Positions 47,003 through 58,640 of a stretch of DNA of 64,000 nucleotides are shown one piece after another. Every line of letters begins with the position of its first letter. The stretch's first letter is position 1. Where the stretch lies: NCBI GenBank assembly GCA_026874595.1, contig CM049308.1, positions 25,384,367 through 25,448,366 on the forward strand. The letters are read 5' to 3'. Made by a program: the position numbers and the translations under genes. Source of the DNA: Sipunculus nudus. Lineage: Eukaryota; Annelida; Sipuncula; Golfingiida; Sipunculidae. A model generated the notes under the pieces. That model did no database searches and had not been told where the DNA came from. It saw only the letters and a program-made list of their open reading frames with translations.

Positions 47003-48509
47003 TATGCGTGCCCTTTATTGGGCACAAAGAGTTCTACGCATGGTGAGCAGATTCGTGCTCAAATGTCCCCCACACTATGCTGTATTCTGAACACGAACCT
47101 CGTTCTTTGATTGAGTTCAGGTATAGGGGGCTATTAGGCGTTGTTAAGCCAAAAGTGACCTTCCCTAGTTGACTAATGCGGTAACTTACTGATTTATGTT
47201 TTTTTTCAGTATATTTATGGGGTTTCCTGTTCCAAGCATTTTGGTAGTAAAAACTGAAGACATGCCATTTTGATTATGAATTTTGTCGCTTTTACGCCGA
47301 AAACCTGAGGAGTGTAATTACAAAAATTATGTAAATGGGGCAACCATGGAGTCTTCATCGACAACATCCATGCAAAATATTACCAACAAAAGGTAATTGT
47401 CCGTTAACATGTATGGTATATTGATAAATCAGCGGATCTATTTTGAGGTGTAATATACGTAACGCGCTATTGTAAACATAAAAGAACTAATGCACGTGCT
47501 TTTTTGGAGAGTGTACGTGATACAACTGTTTCCAGAATTGTTGATATAATCATAAGATGTAAATGCTAGACGATAGTGCAGCGACACTTGTTGCGGTCTA
47601 TTCAACACTAAGCAAACTTTTCGCTCTCTAGCATAAGAGTTGAGTACCAAGGGGCCTTGAGACACGTTTTCACATTTACTGCCATGCACGTGGGTCAGAG
47701 ATTGGGTCAAATGTCAAGCCAAACATGCTAAAATTCGTCACCGACAGCAGGGTTTATTCATGTGCACAGTAGTCCTTAATCCTTCGCTTGAGGTTTATGT
47801 GTCAGTTGGTATTTGTGTAAGCAGGTATTAAGGTCATTGCCCAAGGCAGTTCGGTTGTTCTCGATGCATGATAGCCCCATTGTAATTAAGAAACCACGAA
47901 GAATCATTCAAAATGATGTGTACATTAAAAATTACTTATCAATAACTTTTAAAATGAGGTATGGCACAGTTTCATACATAACGGGGTTTTAGAGGACGTT
48001 GAGAACAAAAGTGGGCCCAATTCCTTTTATATGTATTAGATTGAATGTATTAATAATGTAATGACTGTAAAAGTATATCTTAGGATATACGTAACTATTG
48101 ATTATGTAACTTGTAAGCAGTACGTCATAGTTGATACCACCTTTTGGTATACCGTTACTGCTGAAATGGTACTGTTACTTTCAACGAGTTATTTCTTGAT
48201 CACCCATTATCTTACATAGTATATGGCAGCATAACATTAACCTCTGAGTACATTCCTTTGAAGTATCTTGAAAATTATATATATCATATCCTGAATTATA
48301 GTATTTTATCTCTTTTAGAAATGGTTAAAGTCAAAAATGTCAAAAGTGGAGTTAGTATTCAGACGCCGTTTCAGATCAATTTCTTTGTAAATTTAGCTTC
48401 GTATGTGCCTCTTACGTCGTGATCACCTAATCGTGTACTTGTAAAATGGTCATATACTAAACCTGTTTCATGATTAAATACTCTTCAAAGAGTGAGTTTG
48501 TCCGTTAGT
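47003..48509. other. Non-coding DNA downstream of the glycosyltransferase gene
   Basis: No gene recognised. It is the 3' flank of the minus-strand gene starting at 57.2 kb. Confidence 0.45.
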
Positions 48510-48606
48510 TTTATTCTTATTCAATAAACGGTCTATCTCGCAATATCTTGTGTGTGAACCCATGTTTTCGACATAAAAAAAATCACTAAGATCTGTCGTA
48601 TTTTTA

Positions 48607-51600
48607 TCATACACATCTGTTGTAGGGCTGTTTAAATTCTCCAAATTCATTATACAAATTTCCGATATACGCATATGTTTCTGAAGAATTTTCAACATTC
48701 TTTGTGGAAGCTTTCTCACACTCTACCAAATTTTCGCACTGTTTCACGTTATTCTTTTTTTCTAACGTTTTTTTAAGAAAATATTTTTCTGTCAGTTCTG
48801 AATCCTCCAGCAAAGTTAGAATAGATTTTTTAAAATGTGGTTCTTGAAACCACTCAGGTTTCCCGCCCCATAATCCTTTAGGTACCGTGCAGTTACAATG
48901 TGTCCAGTGGTCGCGCACACATAGGAATGGTACATCCTGCTCAATTAACCTTTGGGTTATGTCATAATCTCTCTCCGACAATCTGCTGTTTGCATCTCGT
49001 ATTAGGAAAAACTCAATGTCAGGATCATCGGCCACTAGGAGGCGCCACATGCCAGGCGGAATGTCGGTGCTGAAAGGATTAATTTCTCTTACGTCCACAT
49101 TCAACCGTACCAGTGATCGGATGATCTGATCCGGAACAGCCAAGGGACTTTCAGGAACAGAAACATAAACTCTGAGCGTCCATCCAGGGAACACAACCGG
49201 AAGAAGCTGGGCGTTTCTAATGGCGCCGTACGTGTAGGATTTGTCGTTTCCGTACAGTGACATGCTGACGACCTTCTTTCCATCAGGAACCAGTCTTGAC
49301 CGGTTAGACGCTTTATACTCGACATACCTGGAAGAGAACTTTAAACATGTATGTTGTCTAGGGTTAGACACTTTATTTTCGATATACCTTGAAGAGAACT
49401 GTTAACGTATATATTAACTGAGGTTAGACGCTTTATACTCGATATACCTCGAAGAGAACAGTTACCGTATACAATGTGTGAGGTTAGACACTTTTAACCC
49501 GATTTACCTGAATGAGAACAGCAAACGTATACTTATATATTGTCTGAGGTTAAACACATTTTCCTCGATATCCCTGGAAGAGAACTGTAAATGTACATAT
49601 TGTCTAGGGTTAGACCCTTTGTACTCGATATACCTGGACGAGAACTGTACACGTATATATTGTCTTTGGCTCGACCCTTTATACTAAAACAAGATGAAAG
49701 TTATTCCTTAAGTTCAATCAGTTGCAAAAGTAAAAATAAGTGTTAAGAGGATTTTGAAACATTTTAGTGTAATAAAAACAGGCTTACGAACTAAATAATA
49801 TTGAATTAGGGTCGTTCAGTGCGCGACAATGCTGCATTGCGCAGGTGAGACAGCACAGGAAGTATAATACGTTTGTCATCCCTGAAGAAAAGCGGGATAA
49901 AGAAGATAGCTGTGTAGACTTACATTCCCTCATAGACTTATTTGAAAGCTATTGTACACCGAAACATAATGTCACGTTGGAGAGACATGTCTTTAACACA
50001 TGGGTACAGAAACCTGGTGAAACGTTTGATCAGTTTATGACGGAACTGAGGATTTTAATATAGAACTGTGAGTACTCAGAACTCAAAGATGGTATCTTAA
50101 AAGACCGTATGTTGAAGGGATCAGAGATAAACCCTTCGTGCTAGACTTCTGAGAGAGACTAATCTAAGTTTACATATGTGTATAGATTGGTGTAAAGCAG
50201 CTGAAGCTTCCTCACAACACATGAAGGCTTTGTCTACAGAACCATGTCAGGTTCATTCTGTCATTTCCCAGAACAGAAGAAGATTCCGCGGTAGAGGTTG
50301 TGGCTATGCAGGTAGAGCCTACCTAAAGGTCAAGGGGCCAGTAAGCCATCTAGGAATCCTAATACAAGTACACAAGTATGCACCAGATGTGGCTTTCAGC
50401 AACATGATGTAGGCAGATGTCCAGCCATGGGACGGAAATGCAGATTCTGTGGTAGACTAAATCATTTCAGCAGGATGTGTAGAAATAAACATCAGCTGGT
50501 GAGAAACCCATCCTGGAGACAAGTGCACATTGTTAGTGATGAGACTGTGATTGACTCTAATGATTACTAAGATGAGTTTACTACTGACTCTGTAACTGAT
50601 GGTTCAGATGATGCTTGGATTATTCCATTACATATAAATGATGTTATTATACCAATGAAACTGGACACAGGGTCAGATTTGAATATTCTGGGTTCAAAAG
50701 ATTTTCGTCCGTTGTTGAGTTATCCCAAGTTGCATGATTGTAACATAAAGCTGACTGGTTATGTTGGAAGTAATATAGCCAATTAAAGGTAAAGCTATAT
50801 TAACTGTGAGACACAGGGGCCAATGTTATAAGTCAACATTTATGATATTTGAGGTGATGTTACTCCAATTCTGAGTAGAAATCCTTGTGAAGAATTTGTT
50901 TCGATACATGGAGTGCTTGCTTTTGACAATACACCAAATGAATATAGATATGTTGTTAGTGAAAACCATGATGTATTTAGAGGTATAGGTTGTCTTCCAG
51001 GTAAAGTCAGGATCAGGACACGTGATGACATTGAGCCAGTTGTAGAGCCTTGTAGGTAGGTGCCTTTTGGTCTAAGAAGTCTTAAAGAAGATTTAGATAG
51101 GACGGAGTCCATGGATGTTATTTGCAAGGTAACAGAGCTTACAGATTGGGTTAGTTCTTTGGTAATTGTATACAACCCAAATGGAAAGCTAAAGATAGGC
51201 TTAGATCCTAGACATTTGAATCAGGCTATTTGTAGGGGACATTATAATGTTCCTACCAGAAAGGAAATCCAATCAAAGGTTGCAGGGGCAAATTATTTCT
51301 CAAAGCTTGATGCATTAGTGGTTTCTGGAAATTGAAGCTAGATGAGCCAAGTTCACTATTGTGCACATTCAGTACACCATATGATAGGTCTAGATATAAA
51401 AGACTTCCGTTTGGAATATCATGTGCACCGGAAATATATCACAGAACTATTCATCAGTTATTTGAAAATGTCACAGGTGTTGATACATCTATGAATGACA
51501 TTGGGGTCTATGCTAGTTCTAAAGAAGAACACGATAGGCTTCTCAAACAGGTTTTTGAGATGGCACGTAGTGTAGATCTCAAGTTCAACAAAGAAAAAAT

Positions 51601-54439
51601 GTATCTTTGGAGTTGGAGAATTGAAATTTCTTGGTGATGTGATTAGTGATCAGGGACTTAAGCCTGATGAGAGTAAAGTGAAGGCCATTGAAAAGATGGA
51701 CTGACCTGCAAACAAAACAGAAATCCAAATGATAAACTACTTAACCAGGTTCATCCCAGACCTGTCAACTAATCAGCACCACTAAGAGTTCTTCTAGACA
51801 AAAAGATTCAGTGGCACTGGAATCCTGAGCAGGAAAACGCATGATATGAGTGGAATCATCTTAATTCAAGGAAAACAGTTTTACAGTACTTTGATGTGAA
51901 CAAAACGATAAAGATATCAACAGATCCTAGTCAGCATGGTCTAGAAGCAGTTATACTCCAAGGAGAAAATGAAGACTGGTCACCAGTTGCATAAAATAGA
52001 GGCACTTTGTATTGTATATGGTTGTCAAAGGTTTCATCAATACATATATGGTCAGACCGTAGAGGTAGAGACAGACCACAAACCACTTATTGGTATCTTT
52101 AACTAACCACTGAATGATTGTCCTGCTAGACTTCAGAGGTTAAGATTAAGATTACAAAAATATGATCCCTAAACTAAAATTCACTCCTGGTAACTAGATG
52201 CATACTGCTAATGCTTAATCGAGAAGTTTTCTTCCAGATTTTGGAAGCAGTGACATAGAGAGAGAGGTTTGTGCATTTGTAGATTCTATTATGAAATGCA
52301 TACCAATCACAGATAATAAACTGAAAGAAATACAAACTGAGACTGAGAAAGATGTAACCGTGATGAAACTTTGCCAAGTTATTCTTAAAGGTTGGCCAGA
52401 TGAAAAGTACAAGTGTCCTCAAGCTTTGTGTCCATTTTGGAATTATAGAGATGAGCTTACTGTTGTAGAAGGTATTATTATGAAGGGAACTCGTGTTGTG
52501 GTTCAACAGAGTTTAAGGAAAGATATTCTGAATAAGACTCATGCTGGTCACGTAGGCATAGAAAAGTTGCACACAGAGAGCACGCAGTTCTGTATTTAAT
52601 CAATCAGGATATAGAGAACAAAGTGAAGCAGTGTGATGCTTGTATAACACATAGAGACAGACAAGCAGATGAACCACTCATTTCACATGAAACCCCAAAC
52701 CGTCCTTGGCAAAAGGTTGCAACAGATTTGTCTATGTATAATCAGAAAGATTTTCTTATTATTGTGGATTGTTCTCATGTTAATCAACTGAAAGGTAAAA
52801 CAAGTTATGCTGTAATTTTTGGTTTAAAGAATATTTTCTCTAAACATGGTATTCCTGAAGAAGTATATAGTGACAATGGACCTTGTTATGCAATTGCAGA
52901 ATTTGCAAATTTCAGCTGATTGGGATTTTAAACATTGTACATCAAGTCCACTGTATCCCAAGTCCAATGGACAGTTAGAGATAACAGTCAGAACAGTTAA
53001 GAACATTCTGAAAAGTGTTCAAATAATGGTGAAGATCAATTCATGGGATTACTTGCTTACAGAACAACTCCTGTAGTAGATATAATATAGGGTCACCCGT
53101 ATTACTATTGATGGGAAGAAATATCAGGTCAATTTTGCAAAGTACACAGGAAATATTGGAATCAGATGTTAATGAGTCAGTGTTTGGGCAGAAACAGACT
53201 CAGAAAAAAACACTATAATTACAGAAATACTAAGCAGTTGTCAGTCTTGTAAGAAGGTGATGTTGTCAGAATTCGTGATGACGAGAACAAAAATTGGTCA
53301 GATAAAGCTATTGTATTGAAACCAGTAGCTGTCAGGTCTTATCTTGTGAAGACAGAGTATGGTGTTATATGTAGAAGAAACAGAAAGGACTTGTTGTTAA
53401 CAAGAGAACCATTTGTGATCAAACTAAGCTTTTGCCTACTACTGATGTAAATGTTAACCAACCAGAGATGTCTACAAATGATTATTTTACTGATTACACT
53501 GATATGACACAGTCAGAGAACACACGTTATCCTGGTTATATGTCGAGATAATGTGTTACAGAAACAAAGTGATATGCATGGTACTTAAACTGAAATTGCA
53601 GTGTCTGTTCAAACTACAAAATCAGGCAGACTGATAAAGAAGCCAAATAGATTGATATAGTCTTGTTAAACCGGATTTCATTATATCAGTATACTTTTAT
53701 AGCTGTACTTGGATTTTAATCATTAACTTAATATTACAGTCTGTTTACAATTGTTCTTGGTACTTCTATATATATTTTTTAAAGAAACAGAGGTGTAGTG
53801 ATATGTGTTTATATTGTTTTGAGAGTGCTGCCACCTTGTGGTAGGTTTTCTACTAGTACTATTGTTTAACACGTCTTTATGGTATGATTGGCACATGGCG
53901 AAATAAAAGTGTGAGCTGCCAGTAGTCGTCGTTGTTCATATTTGCGACCTATATGATAAACTATCAAATAACAGTACAACCACTACCTCATATTGTGAGT
54001 TTTTCGAGTCGAGTCCTCATGGGATGAGTGTAATATATCTGCCTTTTATATTAAATGTGTATTTTGATATCATATGTGGATACAACTGAAATGTTCACCA
54101 GACACAGAACCCTATTGTAAATCAGCATACTGTGCTGAATGGGCATCCGCGTAAAATACCGTTGAAATAAAAAACAAAAACAAAAAACCCCAAAAAATAA
54201 CCTCTTATGTTCAAGCATCGCACGTGTACCCCGACTTATCATATTTTGTGCCCCCGAGGACTATACGATCAGAGCCACCATTCCCTTGCCCTCCCCAACA
54301 CGCACTAAACATAATCTCGCACAGCCTCGGCGATTCAAACCATGCCGTCAGCTTCATTCTAACAACTTTAACCTAAGAAACTTGTCTCATCCAACGAAAC
54401 AGTCTGTAGTGAATTTACAGTTATTTCTCTTTATCATCT

Positions 54440-54501
<62 letters not shown>

Positions 54502-57215
54502 TTCTGTTTTTTTTTTCTCGAACTTCTCAGGAAAACAACGAATATGCAGCTTTCAGTCACTTGTTGAATAATACCAGCTCATTACAAAGCTGTTTATCTG
54601 AAAGAACAGTTTATATCCCCGGTTGCAACTAGTGTCATATATATACCAGTGACCTTCAGAAAGGCACGATGTTTGGAGTTTTTCTTGTCCATCTATTGAA
54701 TAGGATTTGCCGTCAGTATATTTAATGCATACGTAAAGGGATAGTACATCTTACCAAAGTAGAAATATGGATCCACACAAACATAACTCAAAAGTGTAGA
54801 TATCACACCAACCTGTGTATGAGAATTCTTGATTTTTTCTCCACGTCTTTGAACGTTAGCCTGTTTTCATCAAACAGCTGATACCGCCTTCCATGTGCCT
54901 CAGTATGAGACACAGTAACATTCCCTAACTTTGCAGTACGGTTTGGCAAATATATATTAGTGATCCAGTCATCTGCATACCACGCCCTATATGTGCGAGG
55001 GTAGTACACACCAAATATCTCTATATGCGTTCTGTGTGTAAAATCGTAGGTTAAAATTCCTGTATTTCCCGTGTAGAAAGTGGGTCCAACCACGCCGACA
55101 TTTGGCGGGCTAAAATTCCGGAGTTTCTGAATAAAATGTTCCGTCCAACCAGATGACGTGAACTTCGTATCATCATTCACTCGGTAAAAATACTCGGCGC
55201 CGTCAATGTAAGCCTCCATGCAGGCGGCGTTCTGTGCCCAAACAGGTTTCATAGAGTCAGGAAACGTCAACAACTGCAGACTTATGTTCTTGTTATAAGC
55301 GCAATTCCTATGTACTACATCATTAAACGTCTCATTGAACAACTGGTGGCCGGTCTCGTTGGAAAGAATCGGGTCATCGAAGTCATAAGCTATGTAAAAA
55401 TGATAGCTATATCCTATACTAACTGTCTTGCAAAATGACGGTAAAAAAGCACTGAATATTTCTGCTGTTGACATGTGTTTCATTATGCCCTCAAAAGCAG
55501 GTCCGCGAAAGGAGATGCCCATACAAACCCCAATAGGTACATAATGTTTGTATTTTCTAATATATCCTCTCTGTCGGTACATATCAGCATGAAGTCCATA
55601 TGTGATGAAATACAAACAGATGTATGTACACGTGGCTAAAACTGCAAAAACGAAAAAAACCTTTTTTATTCCAATCCGTAAAACGGCTCTGGTTGCTTCA
55701 TCAGCGGGTCGAGAGACTGAAAACGAAACCAGAAAATGAGTTAGATCATAGCAAGTGTCCAGACATTGAACAAATCTATACATGTTCACCTGCCTACACT
55801 CTTCTATAATGGTTAAAAATCAACGGAAGTAAAATGTTACGATGCACAGGAAAGCACAGTCCTTCATCAAATTAAAAACACAAGACACACGGGGTAGAGA
55901 AGACTATAACGATGTACAGGACATCAAAGTCCTTTATCTAATGAAAAGAACACAGGACACAGGCTAGAAAAACCAGTGTTGTACATTACAGCAGTCCTTT
56001 ATCCGTTTAACTTACAGGACACATGGTGGAGATAAATAACGATGTCAGGACATCAAAGTCCTTTATCTAATGAAAAACACAGGACACAGGCTGGAAAATC
56101 CCTAAAATGTACATAGCAGCAGTCCTTTATACGTTTATCTTAAAGGACAAACGGTGGAGATAACGATGTACAGGACAGCAGTCCTCTATCTTATGAAAAA
56201 CACAGGACACATAGGGTGGAGAAAACAAAAACACGACACATATGGTGGAGCAAACAATGAATATGTACAGGGCAGCATAGTATTATTAAATTAATTAAAT
56301 GAAAAACACAAGACACACATACGGTGGAGAAACCAACGATGTACAGGGCATCACAGCCATTAATGTAATGAAAAACACAGGACACTTAGGGAGCAGAAAG
56401 TAACAATTTAACAAGGCAGCTGAGTCCTTTATGTAATTAAAACAGAGGACGCACAGGTTGGTGAAATCTATGAAGATGTACAGGGCAGCACAGTGCCTTA
56501 TCTTATTAAAATTACAGGACATACTGGGTTGAGAAAACTATAACATTGATCAGGGCAGCACAGCCTTTAACCGATTTTAAACACATTACACACGCGGTGG
56601 AGAGAAAACAGCGATGTACTGGGCAGCACAAAACATGTACTTCTGAAAAAGGTTTAAGGAAAATAGCGAAAACATGATTTTTACAAGCTAGAGTGACTCT
56701 GTATAACAGAAAAAAAGTTTCAGGGGCCAATATATAATACCCATGCCTGCAGGTATCTGTATAACAGAAGTTTAAGGAAATGCAGACTGTAAGATGATAA
56801 ACCTGGATAATGATGTGATATGTTCTTGCGTCTTAATACCACCTTAAGGTTTCTGGTCTCAAAAATGAAAATCTCACAGTTACACAACTAAAAAATAAGT
56901 AAAAGGTAGGAGCATTTCTCCTGACTCAAAATATTTAGATATTCCGTACAATTGTAAAATATTCTGTGACTCGCAAATTGTGATTTGGTTATAAATTCTT
57001 GTCCTCTACAATGACTAAGACCCGTTTTATCTTTGTCCCTTGTGCAAGGAATGTCAAATCGTGACCACGATAAGTTATATACCACCCCTGCCAAGAAGAA
57101 TGTGCTCGTAGCAATACAAATACTGAGAATAGAAAAACTACTTCAAGTAGACCATAACAAGTAAAAAACCTCAATTTAATTAAAACTTACCACCGTCTGA
57201 TGTAACCGTCATCAT
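48607..57215 (-). CDS. Type II membrane protein with two glycosyltransferase-like modules
   Basis: Three minus-strand exons fit by phase: 57215-57191 (ATGATG start, donor GTAAGT, phase 1), 55716-54813 (acceptor CGTTTTCAG, donor GTTGGT, phase 2) and 49327-48607 (acceptor TTCTCTTCCAG, stop TGA). They total 1650 nt, 549 residues. An AATAAA lies at 48515-48510. Residues about 28-50 form one membrane span after a short basic tail, the topology of Golgi enzymes. The first lumenal module (about 85-300) has Trp-Ala-Gln-Asn, FYRVNDD (metal-site-like, residues 189-191), VGVVGP, HRTH and ADDWITN. The second (about 325-500) has GAIRNAQLLP, FPGWTLRVYV, MWRLLVADD and LIRDANSRL. Family resemblance points to glycan transfer in the secretory pathway; donor and acceptor are unknown. 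Position 423 is Asn where related enzymes usually have Asp, and the C-terminus after about 500 is low-complexity and may be shortened. A possible upstream 5'-UTR acceptor lies near 57286. Confidence 0.82.
49303..49690 (-). repeat. 60-bp minisatellite containing the exon 3 splice acceptor
   Basis: Six units carry (plus strand) GGTTAGAC(A/G)CTTTATACTCGATA and ACCTGGAAGAGAACTGT. On the gene strand each holds a pyrimidine-rich acceptor ending in AG followed by G. The AGs are at 49329-49328, 49389-49388, 49449-49448, 49509-49508, 49575-49574 and 49635-49634, spaced 60, 60, 60, 66 and 60 bp. The first unit is the true intron 2/exon 3 junction, so the repeat includes about 25 coding bases (residues 311-318). 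Reading from the second acceptor is open into exon 3 and would add 20 residues; from the third and fourth a stop follows. Confidence 0.9.
49830..53990 (+). mobile_element. Mag-type Ty3/Gypsy retrotransposon, dead, in intron 2
   Basis: Gag, protease, reverse transcriptase, RNase H and integrase remnants occur in the usual Gypsy order on the plus strand, antisense to the host gene. A purine tract (about 53783-53793) is followed by a likely 3' LTR of about 200 bp (53793-53990) that includes an AATAAA near 53902. No matching 5' LTR was found before gag, so the copy is 5'-truncated or the left LTR has diverged. It lies wholly within glycosyltransferase intron 2. Confidence 0.85.
49845..53560 (+). 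pseudogene. Gypsy gag-pol remnant
   Basis: Visible pieces: gag core (49845-50063), two zinc knuckles in tandem (C-X2-C-X4-H-X4-C twice, about 50371-50487), protease KLDTGSDL (about 50658-50681), reverse transcriptase (about 50940-51640), RNase H (about 51885-52110), and integrase with its zinc-binding part (about 52545-52660). The integrase core has its three acidic sites in ATDL, YSDNGP and NGQLE (52715-52980). A C-terminal basic domain follows (about 53262-53400). Many stops and frame changes interrupt it, for example near 51060 and 51320 in the transcriptase. The catalytic pair normally read as MDD is MND at 51491-51499. The layout and double knuckle fit the Mag/SURL lineage (family knowledge). 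Not functional. Confidence 0.87.
53991..54812. other. Intron 2 start with (AT)n microsatellite
   Basis: Intronic. An AT run lies at about 54440-54498 and produces an Ile/Tyr repeat in a spurious ORF. Nothing else recognised. Confidence 0.6.
55838..56630 (-). repeat. ~70-bp tandem array in intron 1
   Basis: Units of the form ACACAGGACACA(N)GGTGGAGAAAAC, AACGATGTACAGGGCAGCACA and GTCCTTTAT(C/G)TAATGAAAA recur about eleven times. The array fills much of the 1.5-kb intron between the first two glycosyltransferase exons. Copies differ by point changes and small indels. Minus-strand ORFs here (56191-56522) are repeat translations. Confidence 0.88.
56631..57184. other. Rest of glycosyltransferase intron 1
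   Basis: No recognisable feature. ORFs at 56512-56730 and 56888-57174 on the minus strand lack coding character. Confidence 0.5.
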
Positions 57216-57299
57216 GGCGCAGGTGTCCTGTTCTAGTTTAACTGACGCACGTTTATCAGTAAACAGCAGGAACAGGTTATCTGCAATGGTAAGTGACAT

Positions 57300-57950
57300 T
57301 GGTGCATTGAAACTTGTATCGGGTATCCGAAAATAAATGCCCCACATTTTGACTCGTGATATCTAATTATATTGAATTTCCAATGTTGTAAGAATTGGAA
57401 ACTATCTGCAAGCTTTTAAAATATCAAAGAAATCAGATGGCGTGGAAGTATACCTGAATTCAAAATAGCATATAAAAATGCAATTTCAGATAAAAAAGTT
57501 TTATAAACCTGTGTCTTCCTCGACAACTGAAGGCTCACTTTTCTAGATTTCGTTTAAAGAAATGTATTTCCTTGACGGAAGTGTTCAAAACTTCAACACC
57601 TTTCCCTAATATTTTTCCCTCATGTTTCAGTAAAGTTTTTCTTTATCGAATCCTAAATGCCATGCCCCCTCCCCCTTTGTATCCATTACTTTCCGTCCTC
57701 CCTGATTTCACTTAGTTAAATAGTGATTAAATTAATTTTTAAAACATAATCATGAAATTCCTATCACTGAGATCAGCAGATTTGGGACTCATTTCAGGTT
57801 CACATTAATGCACTAATTAATTTATTGTTTACTGATAATTCTACACTTCATTTTGTTTGATCTTGCAAATTTGACATTTTTATTTAAACATTATGTACAA
57901 TTTATATTTCTAATTGTCATTAAAAGACTCAGAAAGACTGGCCGGACATC
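57300..57950. other. 5' flank of the glycosyltransferase gene
   Basis: AT-rich. It probably contains an upstream intron and promoter, but I could not place a 5' exon or a core promoter motif. Confidence 0.35.
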
Positions 57951-57959
57951 AAGCCAGGT

Positions 57960-58110
57960 GCGTTAACAAGCCTCTGTGAGCAAGGGTGTTTGGGCTCTAT
58001 GCACGGGGATGCTGGGCCGACGAGCTGTCACTCAAAACGAATGAAACAACATTTGCGTTGTGCACACCTCGCTGGGCTGGTATCCGTTTTCTGGCAACGG
58101 TTACGTACAT
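57960..58110 (+). repeat. Dispersed fragment shared with 16.1 kb
   Basis: The segment with GAGCTGTCACTCAAAACGAA followed by CACCTCGCTGGGCTGGTA resembles about 16155-16250. It immediately precedes the repeat B copy. Confidence 0.55.
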
Positions 58111-58130
58111 GGCTACGACAAAGTAGTTTC

Positions 58131-58640
58131 AAAGGGGCCCAATCACTTATAAAGCATGTTGAGTCAACACGAAAAATAGCTTCTTTCCTTTAAAATTAAT
58201 CTTTACCTGCCAAAATATTGCCTTAAAACCGTTTGCTTACTCCTGAAAAAGAGTGTTAAAAACTGTGGACCGGGCGCAAGCGCAAGGTGTCAACATAAAC
58301 ACAGTGCTTGAGGCTGCAACACGGAGCCAAAACACGTGTCAATCAGGAGATGCCTTGACTAATTTGGCCAAAAAAATATAATACATGTTCCCGCTGGCTG
58401 AAACAGCGCGTATTGTCCCTCATAATCGGACCTCCGGTCACGCGGTCTTGTAATGGTAAACAGACACACGTGGACTGTGTTTACCAACACGCAGAGCCAT
58501 AACAAGATGTTAAACAGCCGTACGCCAGGAAATGAGACTGTGTGCTGGGATGGTTCTGGTAGGAAACTTTTGTATAAAGCAAAACTGAACTGATAGTGTC
58601 AAAGAATAGATATAATATTGCTCCTGATTATGTCCCTTTA
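58131..58640 (+). repeat. Dispersed repeat B, 58-kb copy
   Basis: Closely matches 37485-37860, with about 150 extra bases at 58409-58557. Its right half (from 58451) is the start of the 1.5-kb triplicated unit. Confidence 0.85.

Noticed and set aside
54286-54567. ORF with an Ile-Tyr run
   Set aside because: It translates an AT microsatellite inside an intron.
56191-56522. Cys/Val-rich minus-strand ORFs
   Set aside because: They translate the ~70-bp tandem array of intron 1.
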